Below, in pieces: positions 1-6,393 of a DNA stretch of 7,147 nucleotides. Below the pieces are notes generated by a model. That model saw nothing but the letters and a program-made list of their open reading frames with translations, searched no databases and was not told where the DNA came from. The DNA lies in contig JAQTRB010000074.1 in assembly GCA_028712015.1 (NCBI GenBank), positions 1 through 7,147 of the forward strand, read 5' to 3'. The number at the start of each line of letters is the position of its first letter. Position 1 is the stretch's first letter. The DNA is from Syntrophales bacterium (GTDB lineage: Bacteria > Desulfobacterota > Syntrophia > Syntrophales > UBA5619). The position numbers and the translations under genes were made by a program.

Positions 1-3000
1 AAAGGTTCTTTATAATCGGCGAGGCAGCTTTGAGGACCTGTTGCCCCAGGGGAAGAATCTGCGGGCGGATCATTTCCGCATGCTCTTGGAATGAGAGGGA
101 GTTCCGGATATTCACCTCGAAGAGATCATGCATGACCTTTTGATAAAGTGCATTTTCCAGGGCCTTTGCGCCGCCGAAAGAGGCCGCCCAGATCCTCAAC
201 TCGCCGCTCGGTACAAGCCCTTTTCGCAGTTCACGGAGACGATCCCGGAAGTGAATGGACAAGAGCGCCTTCACACCATGCCGATGCGCCGCGAGAGCCT
301 CCTGCAGGTCTCGGAAAAGGTGAATGCCAACGTCACCCCCCGTTTCCACGAGGGCCGGATAGACAACTCCCTGCTGCGTCTTATCGTCATACAGCGGTAC
401 GCACTCCGGCAGGTCGCCGAAGTCCCACGTTTTCAGACCATTTTTTCCCCAGGTATTTCGGGCTGCCGCAAAGGCACGCGTCTCGTCGATGTCCGTAAAT
501 CCGCTCTCAAGCAAGGCGATATCCCGTCCGGCAGCCAATTCCTGGTCTTTGGCATCTACGATTGATAACCGCAGTTTCAAACGCTCCTCCAAACTGTCCG
601 GCGACCAACGGTCCGCGGGAATGCTGACACCGAATCGCTCATAGATAAAACGACCGATCGCATTCAGTAGCGGTCCCTCGCGTTGCATATCCCTGAAAAT
701 GATATCGGCAGTCTCTGACAAAGGGATCAACTTTTTACGGAACTCTTTCGGAAGTCCTCGCAGGAGCGCGCCGATCCGTTCGCGCAGGAGGCCGGGAACG
801 GCCCATTCCAGAAAAACGGCGGATACGTCACGCGAAGCCCGTAGCGGGATTTTGAGCGTTATTCCGTCCACCGCCGCACCGGGATCATATCGGTAGACAC
901 AGTCCAGAGTCCATCCCCCGGTCGAAACAACCTCTGGAAAAAGGGAAACTTCGGCTGAATCGGGAGATCTCGCCAGCAAATCCTTTTCTTCCATCCGCAG
1001 GAAAGCGTCGTCTGCGCGGTCGCGAACCAAACGTTGAAGCGTCCGAATGTCAAAAACGCCTGGAAGGCGATCTTTGTAGAATTGGGCCATTGTTTCTTCG
1101 TCGATGAGCAGATCCTGGCGCCGCAACTTCCGCTCCATAACTGCGATACTCTCGATCAGAGACTGATTGTGGACCAGAAAGGGAAAGGGACGCTTGACTT
1201 CACCGGCGACGAGGGCACTGCGGATGAAGATCTCCCGCGCGGCATCCGGATCGATTCGGGCAAAGGAAACAGGTCTGCCACTGACGATGGTCAAACCGAA
1301 GAGAGTCACCTGTTCGGATGCCACGACTTCTCCCCGGTTCATATCCCAGTGAGGCGCCGAATGGGTTCGCCGACAGAGTTCTCCTCCCAGTTCTTCCAGC
1401 CATGAGCTTTCGATATTCGCCGTCGTTCGAGCAAATAGCCACGATGTTTCGACCATCTCCGAAGCGACGATCCAGTCTCCCGCCAGATTGAAAATGCCTG
1501 AACCCGGGAAGATCATCGCCTGCCGTCCCTTGGTGGCCTGATAAATATTCTTTTCCTTCTTGACGGCGATATGTCCGAGGTAGCCGCTCAAAATTGAACG
1601 GTGGATCGCCGCATAGAGGTCTGATCCTTCCTTACGGGAGGGCGCCGGATTCGCCGATATAAACTTTTGTTCGAGCAAAATGGTCTGCAACTGATCGCGT
1701 ACATCTTGCCATTCACGAATTCGGCGCCAGGAGAGAAATCGTTCCCGGCAAAAACGGCGAATTCGATTTTTGCTGTTTGGGGATGTCCCGGTATCTCGAC
1801 AACGGCGCCAGATGTTTAAAAGTGCGATAAAATCAGAGGCAGGATCTCGAAAAAGGGCATGCATCCGATCGGCCTCCGCCTCTTTTTCGGCGGGCCTCTC
1901 CCTTGGGTCCTGTACGCTGAGCGCGGCCGCAATAATCAGGATTTCAGACAGGCAACCCTGATTTTTCGCCTCGAGGATCATCCGAGCGATTCGCGGATCA
2001 ATCGGGAGCCGGGCCATAATTCGACCACGCTCCGTCAAACGCCAGGGCACGGTTTTTCGCCTTGTTCCATCGGTTTCCCGTTCGATCGCCCCGAGCTCTT
2101 GAAGAATGTCTATTCCGTCGTGAACGCTTTTTGGCGCAGGACGGTCAATAAATGGGAAGGCTTCGATATTGCCGAGCCCAAGGGAGAGCATCCGCAAGAT
2201 TACTCCCGCCAAATTCGAACGGAGGATCTCCGGAGCGGTGTAGAGCGGCCGTCCAAGGTATCCCTCTTCCGTGTAAAGGCGGATACATGTTCCGTTTTTA
2301 ACGCGCCCGCAGCGCCCTTTTCGCTGATCAGCGCTGCTGCGTGAGATCGCACGAATGGGTAGAGATGCGGTTCGTGAACGGGGGTTGTACTGGGAAATGC
2401 GGGCAAGGCCGGTGTCGATTACGTAACGGATTCCCGGAATCGTCAGCGAGGTCTCCGCAATATTGGTTGCAATTACGATCTTCCGGACGGACGTCGGATG
2501 GAAAACTTTTTCCTGTTCGGAACGGGTGAGGCGGGCGAACAGGGGGAGGATCTGTGCCGGCTCGGGTAAACGAGCGTTCAAGAGGTCACGTGTCTCCCGG
2601 ATGTCCCGCTCCGTGGGCATGAAAATCAGGACGTCGCCGGGAAGCCGACGAATGGCCAGCTCCTCTACCGCCCTCACTGCCGCGTCGATGTAGGTGATCT
2701 CTCCTTTTTCTTCCAGTTCGCGGTCTGGCGGTTCATAGCGGATTTCGACGGGATAGAGCCTTCCGGACACCTCGATGATCGGCGCGTTGCCGAATGCACG
2801 GGAAAATTTATCGGTGTCGATTGTCGCTGAGGTAATGATTGTGCGCAGATCATGCCGGTGTCCGAGAATATTCTTCAGGATCCCCAGAATAAAGTCGACA
2901 TTCAGGCTCCGCTCGTGCGCCTCGTCGACAATGATCGTATCGTATGCCCGCAGCAAAGGATCGTTTTGCGTCTCCATCAACAGGATGCCGTCCGTCATGA

Positions 3001-3364
3001 TCTTGAAAAAGGCATTGCGCGATGAATGATCATCGAATCGGATCTGGTAGCCGACGGAACGCCCGATCTCTTCTCCCAACTCTTCGGCAATTCTCCTGGC
3101 AACCGTGGTGGCCGCGATCCGGCGAGGTTGCGTACATCCGATCAGCCCGGAAAGACCCCGTCCGGCTTCGAGACACATCTTTGGGATCTGCGTCGTTTTT
3201 CCGGAGCCCGTTTCACCAGTGACGACAACCACAGGATGTTTTCGAACGGCCGCGATAATCTCTTTCCGCTTCTCTAAAATAGGCAGGGAAGGGGGGTAGG
3301 CAATACGCGGCAAACGAAGGCGGCGTTCAACGATTCTTTTTCTAAGATTTTCGGAACGGGACAA
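1..3364 (-). CDS. hrpA: ATP-dependent RNA helicase HrpA (DEAH-box), C-terminus cut by window edge
   Basis: Reading the minus strand in one frame gives at least 1121 codons without a stop, running off the left edge. Counting from the TTG at 3364, the helicase core shows Walker A GETGSGKT (50-57, K56), DEAH (147-150), SAT (179-181) and QRKGRCGR (347-354); the last is typical of HrpA rather than HrpB. An HA2-type winged-helix region follows (about 385-500), then an OB-fold region (about 590-650), then the long HrpA-specific C-terminal region (DUF3418, from about 655). E. coli HrpA has about 1300 residues, so roughly 170-180 are probably missing beyond the edge. Known for the family: a cytoplasmic 3'-5' RNA helicase, reported in E. 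coli to act on mRNA and on stalled or collided ribosomes. I chose TTG because AGGAG lies 6 nt upstream and because the likely transcription start (about 3405) leaves an in-frame ATG at 3391 only about 14 nt of leader and no usable Shine-Dalgarno. Family assignment is very secure; the start is moderately so. Confidence 0.95.
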   Translation of the reverse strand, partial: MSRSENLRKRIVERRLRLPRIAYPPSLPILEKRKEIIAAVRKHPVVVVTGETGSGKTTQIPKMCLEAGRGLSGLIGCTQPRRIAATTVARRIAEELGEEIGRSVGYQIRFDDHSSRNAFFKIMTDGILLMETQNDPLLRAYDTIIVDEAHERSLNVDFILGILKNILGHRHDLRTIITSATIDTDKFSRAFGNAPIIEVSGRLYPVEIRYEPPDRELEEKGEITYIDAAVRAVEELAIRRLPGDVLIFMPTERDIRETRDLLNARLPEPAQILPLFARLTRSEQEKVFHPTSVRKIVIATNIAETSLTIPGIRYVIDTGLARISQYNPRSRTASLPIRAISRSSADQRKGRCGRVKNGTCIRLYTEEGYLGRPLYTAPEILRSNLAGVILRMLSLGLGNIEAFPFIDRPAPKSVHDGIDILQELGAIERETDGTRRKTVPWRLTERGRIMARLPIDPRIARMILEAKNQGCLSEILIIAAALSVQDPRERPAEKEAEADRMHALFRDPASDFIALLNIWRRCRDTGTSPNSKNRIRRFCRERFLSWRRIREWQDVRDQLQTILLEQKFISANPAPSRKEGSDLYAAIHRSILSGYLGHIAVKKEKNIYQATKGRQAMIFPGSGIFNLAGDWIVASEMVETSWLFARTTANIESSWLEELGGELCRRTHSAPHWDMNRGEVVASEQVTLFGLTIVSGRPVSFARIDPDAAREIFIRSALVAGEVKRPFPFLVHNQSLIESIAVMERKLRRQDLLIDEETMAQFYKDRLPGVFDIRTLQRLVRDRADDAFLRMEEKDLLARSPDSAEVSLFPEVVSTGGWTLDCVYRYDPGAAVDGITLKIPLRASRDVSAVFLEWAVPGLLRERIGALLRGLPKEFRKKLIPLSETADIIFRDMQREGPLLNAIGRFIYERFGVSIPADRWSPDSLEERLKLRLSIVDAKDQELAAGRDIALLESGFTDIDETRAFAAARNTWGKNGLKTWDFGDLPECVPLYDDKTQQGVVYPALVETGGDVGIHLFRDLQEALAAHRHGVKALLSIHFRDRLRELRKGLVPSGELRIWAASFGGAKALENALYQKVMHDLFEVNIRNSLSFQEHAEMIRPQILPLGQQVLKAASPIIKNL

Positions 3365-3370
3365 TCTTTT

Positions 3371-3375
3371 CTCCT
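3371..3375 (-). promoter_or_regulatory. Ribosome binding site AGGAG deciding a TTG start for hrpA
   Basis: On the minus strand AGGAG is followed by six bases (aaaaga) and then TTG at 3364-3362, which is ideal spacing. The alternative ATG at 3391 has only GGTGG directly abutting it, too close to work as a Shine-Dalgarno. This is the main reason for placing the start at TTG. Confidence 0.6.
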
Positions 3376-3380
3376 GTTCT

Positions 3381-3395
3381 GTGGATTTCATCCAC
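3381..3395 (-). promoter_or_regulatory. Short hairpin in the hrpA 5' leader
   Basis: GTGGAT and ATCCAC form a perfect 6-bp inverted repeat around a 3-nt loop (GAA on the minus strand). It sits between the predicted transcription start (about 3405) and the AGGAG site (3375-3371), five bases upstream of the latter. One stem arm contains the in-frame ATG at 3391, so folding would hide that ATG and leave the TTG ribosome binding site exposed. The repeat is seen directly; a role in translation or mRNA stability is inference, and a 6-bp match can arise by chance. Confidence 0.4.
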
Positions 3396-3411
3396 CGCGT
3401 TTACGCTTGCA

Positions 3412-3440
3412 ATCATACCTTCCGCGATATTGGATGTCAA
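3412..3440 (-). promoter_or_regulatory. Near-consensus sigma-70 promoter for hrpA
   Basis: On the minus strand the -35 is TTGACA (3440-3435, 6 of 6 consensus), the spacer is exactly 17 nt, and the -10 is TATGAT (3417-3412, 5 of 6). The predicted transcript starts near 3405, giving a leader of about 40 nt to the TTG start. The match is strong enough to suggest housekeeping-sigma expression without an obligatory activator. That the promoter is used is inferred from sequence only. Confidence 0.75.
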
Positions 3441-3448
3441 AGATTGAC
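3436..3448. promoter_or_regulatory. Perfect 5-bp dyad overlapping the hrpA -35
   Basis: GTCAA (3436-3440), spacer AGA, TTGAC (3444-3448). The left arm is most of the hrpA -35 hexamer read on the other strand, so a protein bound here would cover the -35. The dyad is short. I recognise no specific regulator: it resembles an FNR-type site with the half-sites turned outward, which is not an FNR site. Operator function is speculative. Confidence 0.3.
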
Positions 3449-3464
3449 CGTTGAATGTTGACCT
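3444..3464 (+). repeat. Three tandem heptamers TTGA(C/A)(C/T)(G/T) in the divergent promoter region
   Basis: The units are TTGACCG (3444-3450), TTGAATG (3451-3457) and TTGACCT (3458-3464), head to tail with a 7-bp period. They begin three bases beyond the hrpA -35, upstream of it in the hrpA direction. The repeats could be a cooperative binding site or residual sequence from slippage. The first unit is also the right arm of the dyad at 3436-3448. Confidence 0.4.
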
Positions 3465-3513
3465 CATTTTTATGATTCCATCCGGAAATGATGATTCTCT
3501 GAAACGATCGTGC

Positions 3514-3542
3514 TTGATTTTGCCAATAGGATTCTCTATAGA
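3514..3542 (+). promoter_or_regulatory. Candidate sigma-70 promoter for the GH57-GT5 fusion gene
   Basis: TTGATT (3514-3519, 4 of 6) and TATAGA (3537-3542, 4 of 6) are separated by exactly 17 nt. The predicted start near 3549 would give a leader of about 33 nt. The match is clearly weaker than the hrpA promoter. TATGAT at 3471-3476 is an alternative -10, but no good -35 lies at the right distance from it. Confidence 0.35.
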
Positions 3543-3571
3543 TGATCTACAGATGCATTCGTTTCGCTGCC

Positions 3572-3577
3572 GAGGTG
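3572..3577 (+). promoter_or_regulatory. Ribosome binding site GAGGTG for the fusion gene
   Basis: GAGGTG matches the anti-Shine-Dalgarno complement (AGGAGGTG) over six bases and lies 4 nt before the ATG at 3582. It supports that ATG over the next in-frame ATG at 3594, which would also cut into the start of the GH57 domain. Confidence 0.65.
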
Positions 3578-3581
3578 TCAT

Positions 3582-6293
3582 ATGCCGCTCGCCATGTTCT
3601 ATTTTCAGCTCCACCAGCCATTTCGACTCCATCCGGAACGCGGCAAATTTCTCTGGGATGAAAACAACCGGTCGATTTTTCAAAAGGTTGCGGAGAAGTG
3701 TTACATCCCCGCAACCCGGATGTTTACCGATCTGATTGCCGCCCATCCATCCTTCAAGATAACCTTTTCCATGTCCGGAACTTTTCTGGAGCAGGCCGAA
3801 CTCTACCAGCCGGAGGTGATTCGGGCGCTTCAGAAACTGTTGGATGCTGGACAAAAGAATCATCAGGTCGAATATTTGGATGAGACCTACTATCACTCGC
3901 TGACCAGCCTATTCGAGGATCCGCTAAAACTGGAATTCCGCGAACAGACCTCTCTCCACCGGGAGATGATCAGAAGGATCTTCGGAATTTTTCCGACCTC
4001 TTTCCGGAACACTGAACTGATGTACAACAATCTGATTGCGGAAGCGGTCGCCGACATGGGATACCAGTCAATCCTCTGCGAAAAAAGGGACGATATGTTC
4101 AGCAGCGGCGAAGAAGAAGGAAAAGCCATTTCTCCCAATGCCATCTTCCGGGCAAAGGATACAAAACTTATTGTTATTCCACGCAATCGGGAACTGAGCG
4201 ACGACATTGCATTCCGCTTTCCTCACACGCCGATCACCCCTGAAACCTATGCTCAATACATCGCCCGTATCGATGGCGAAGCGGTAATGATGGGTTACGA
4301 TTTCGAGCACATTGGGGAGCATATCTGGAGAGATGTGGGAATCTTCGAATTTTGGCGGCGACTTCCGGAGGCGCTTGAGAGATATGACAGCATCGTCGTT
4401 GCGACGCCGACCGAGATCTCATCGAGATTCAAAGACGCACCCTGTCCAACCCTCAACATCCATGGGCTGGCCACCTCATCTTGGGCCGATGCCGGCAAAA
4501 ATACGTTCGGGTGGCTGGGCAACCCCACGCAATATGAGCTTTTCCGTGATATCGAACGGATGGAAACCGCCGCAAGACGCGCGGGGGGAGAATATCTGAC
4601 CCAATGGCGGCAACTGACCACTTCGGATCACGTTTATTTTCTGCACGAGCGCAGCGGCGAGGACCACGCGGTTCACTCCTATTTCAATCCGTACGAGAAT
4701 TCCATAGCCCGACCGACGCATGTTCTCACCCGCAAGATCGATGATCTCGAGTTCGTTATCCGTCGCTTCGTGCTGCTTAAAAAGAAGGAGACGACGGCGA
4801 TTCTGATCATCTCACCGGAGACCGGAAGGTTGCCCGAGGATATGGGTGGGTTGGCCAAGTTCATCTCCGGCAAGAGCGGAGGACAAGGGGAAGTCGTATC
4901 CGCACTCTGTGAAGGACTTACGGAGCGGGGATTGGACGTTCACCTGGCCATCCTCAATCTCAAGAGGAGATTTCAGCGCGAGGCGCAGATGAGCGAGCGT
5001 CAGTGGCGCGAGGTTCGCTACAAAATCGACTCCGAAAAGATCCACCTGGTCAGCTCAGCGATCTTTGCGGACAATATGAGCGCCTATTCCGGCGACCCGA
5101 TCCTGACGGCCGTCGAATTCCAGCGCGAGATCGTCAACAACGTCATCAAGACGGTAAGGGCGAGGAGCGAAGGAAGGCTGATTATCCACAGCCACGACTG
5201 GATGGCCGGGGGGGTGATCGCCGCCTATGCAAATGTCACCGGGCTGCCCGTCCTCCATACGGTGCACAATGTGTTTACGGCCTGTCTGCCGCTGGATCTC
5301 TTCGGCGGAATCAACCTCTGCAGCATCTCCGACAGTCTCTACTTCTCCGAAATGTACGGGAATGTATGTATCGATTCACAGGCCACGGCAATCAAGAACG
5401 CCACCATGATTAATTTTGTCGGCGAGAAATTTCTCCGGGAGGTGGTGGAAGACTACTTTCTCGATCGGGAACTGGTTCCGCCGAGCGTCCGCCAGGAGGT
5501 TAAGGAAAAATATGCGTATGGCGCGGCGCGAGCCATCATCAATGCACCGGCCTCGCAGATGTATCCGGAGCGATCTGAGGCGCTGGTCCGCAAGTACGGG
5601 CCGGACGATGACATCCTGTCGGCAAAGCGGGAGAATCTCGTCGCATTCCAGCAGAGGACCGGTCTGAAAGTCAACCCGGATGCGTTGCTTTATTTCTGGC
5701 CCTCGCGTCTCGACCCATTTCAGAAAGGAGTGGAGCTCCTCGAACAGATCTGTGTTTCCTTTACGGAACAAAATCCCGATGTTCAGATCGCCATTGTCGC
5801 GGACGGGATAGGCAACGATCGTACACATCTGGATATCCTGGGGGGAATCGCCTGGAATTCAGGCGGCCGAATCACCTGCCAGCCCTTCAACGAGGAGCTT
5901 TCATTGTTGGGATATGCGGCCGCCTGTGATGTCTTCGGGGCTTCCCTGTATGAACCTTGCGGGCAGATCGATCAGGTGGGGAATCTCTTCGGCGCGACGG
6001 CTACCAACCGGGATACGGGAGGCTATCACGACAAAATCCGCGAATTGCGTCTCAAGGCAAACGGCGCTCCCCAGGACGTCGGTAACGGATTTCTCTTCCG
6101 GGACTACGATGCCGGGGGGCTTCGCTATGCGTTGGGGAAAAGCCTGGCCTTTCACCGACAATCCGCTGATGTTCGCGAAATCCAGCTCCGGCGGATCATG
6201 CGCGAATCGAGAGAGAACTATAGCCTCGACCACATGGTGGCTCAATACATCCGGATCTACGAAAAGCTCAATGGCGGCCGACCACTGATATAG
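3582..6293 (+). CDS. GH57 alpha-glucan enzyme fused to GT5 glycogen/starch synthase (bifunctional glucan-metabolism protein)
   Basis: This is a 903-residue cytoplasmic protein with no signal peptide or membrane segment. Residues 1 to about 400 form a GH57 domain: FQLHQP (8-13) is region 1, FRNTEL (141-146) places the likely nucleophile at E145, YDFEHIGEH (239-247) places the likely acid/base at D240, and TTSDH (346-350) is region 5. Residues about 403-903 form a GT5 GlgA-like synthase: the lysine loop KSGGQGE (431-437), HSHDW (536-540), SRLDPFQKG (708-716) with R709 and K715, and YEPCG (790-794) with E791 correspond to the E. coli GlgA residues K15, H161, R300/K305 and E377. From family knowledge, GH57 members hydrolyse or transfer alpha-glucans and GT5 adds glucose from ADP- or UDP-glucose. 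I infer one protein handling both trimming or priming and elongation of glycogen. The synthase half, about 500 residues, is near the GlgA length (about 477). The exact GH57 activity (alpha-amylase, glucanotransferase or other) cannot be decided from sequence. The gene stands alone, divergent from hrpA, and ends at TAG. Confidence 0.93.
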   Translation: MPLAMFYFQLHQPFRLHPERGKFLWDENNRSIFQKVAEKCYIPATRMFTDLIAAHPSFKITFSMSGTFLEQAELYQPEVIRALQKLLDAGQKNHQVEYLDETYYHSLTSLFEDPLKLEFREQTSLHREMIRRIFGIFPTSFRNTELMYNNLIAEAVADMGYQSILCEKRDDMFSSGEEEGKAISPNAIFRAKDTKLIVIPRNRELSDDIAFRFPHTPITPETYAQYIARIDGEAVMMGYDFEHIGEHIWRDVGIFEFWRRLPEALERYDSIVVATPTEISSRFKDAPCPTLNIHGLATSSWADAGKNTFGWLGNPTQYELFRDIERMETAARRAGGEYLTQWRQLTTSDHVYFLHERSGEDHAVHSYFNPYENSIARPTHVLTRKIDDLEFVIRRFVLLKKKETTAILIISPETGRLPEDMGGLAKFISGKSGGQGEVVSALCEGLTERGLDVHLAILNLKRRFQREAQMSERQWREVRYKIDSEKIHLVSSAIFADNMSAYSGDPILTAVEFQREIVNNVIKTVRARSEGRLIIHSHDWMAGGVIAAYANVTGLPVLHTVHNVFTACLPLDLFGGINLCSISDSLYFSEMYGNVCIDSQATAIKNATMINFVGEKFLREVVEDYFLDRELVPPSVRQEVKEKYAYGAARAIINAPASQMYPERSEALVRKYGPDDDILSAKRENLVAFQQRTGLKVNPDALLYFWPSRLDPFQKGVELLEQICVSFTEQNPDVQIAIVADGIGNDRTHLDILGGIAWNSGGRITCQPFNEELSLLGYAAACDVFGASLYEPCGQIDQVGNLFGATATNRDTGGYHDKIRELRLKANGAPQDVGNGFLFRDYDAGGLRYALGKSLAFHRQSADVREIQLRRIMRESRENYSLDHMVAQYIRIYEKLNGGRPLI

Positions 6294-6307
6294 ATCAACG
6301 TCTCGAT

Positions 6308-6348
6308 TTCCGGCATGCCTATAAAAAAGTCATGGTTACATGCCGGGA
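6308..6348. terminator. Inverted repeat between convergent genes, possible two-way terminator
   Basis: CCGGCATG (6310-6317) and CATGCCGG (6339-6346) are perfect 8-bp arms. Adding one U-G and one U-A pair extends the stem to 10 bp (6308-6348) around a 21-nt loop. It begins 15 nt after the fusion-gene stop and lies about 46 nt past the stop of the minus-strand amidohydrolase, where a shared terminator would be expected. No T-run follows the stem on either strand. The A6 on the plus strand (U6 for the minus-strand transcript) lies inside the loop. It is therefore not a classic intrinsic terminator; it may stabilise 3' ends or act together with Rho. Confidence 0.4.
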
Positions 6349-6393
6349 TCCGAATGCTTCCGCTGGTTCAACTTGTCCGCAAAATCTTCCCAA

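Noticed and set aside
128..565. Plus-strand ORF of 145 codons
   Set aside because: It lies fully antisense to the conserved HrpA C-terminal region, matches no family I recognise, and has no convincing ribosome binding site.
1859..2344. Plus-strand ORF of 161 codons
   Set aside because: It is antisense to the HrpA helicase/HA2 region, and its composition is explained by the HrpA codons on the other strand.
1..3364. Possible break-up of hrpA by frameshifts, since only short complete ORFs appear on the minus strand here
   Set aside because: I followed the HrpA frame codon by codon from 3364 to the left edge and met no stop. The gene simply has no stop within the window.
3444..3464. CRISPR-like or IS-end repeat
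   Set aside because: The units are only 7 bp, directly tandem without spacers, and no transposase or cas gene is present.
3342..3896. Minus-strand ORF of 184 codons spanning the divergent promoter region
   Set aside because: It runs antisense to the GH57 start, crosses both promoters, and is out of frame with hrpA. It shows no recognisable domain, so I treat it as a chance ORF.
3582..4790. GH57 branching enzyme as the identity of the N-terminal half
   Set aside because: The domain is about 400 residues, shorter than GH57 branching enzymes, and the FRNTEL and DFEHIGEH motifs look more like the alpha-amylase-type GH57 group.
5003..5413. Plus-strand ORF of 136 codons overlapping the fusion gene
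   Set aside because: It is an out-of-frame shadow of the GT5 coding sequence and is rich in Arg, Gln and Pro as expected of a shifted frame.
5376..5828. Minus-strand ORF of 150 codons
   Set aside because: It is antisense to the conserved GT5 domain and shows no family features.
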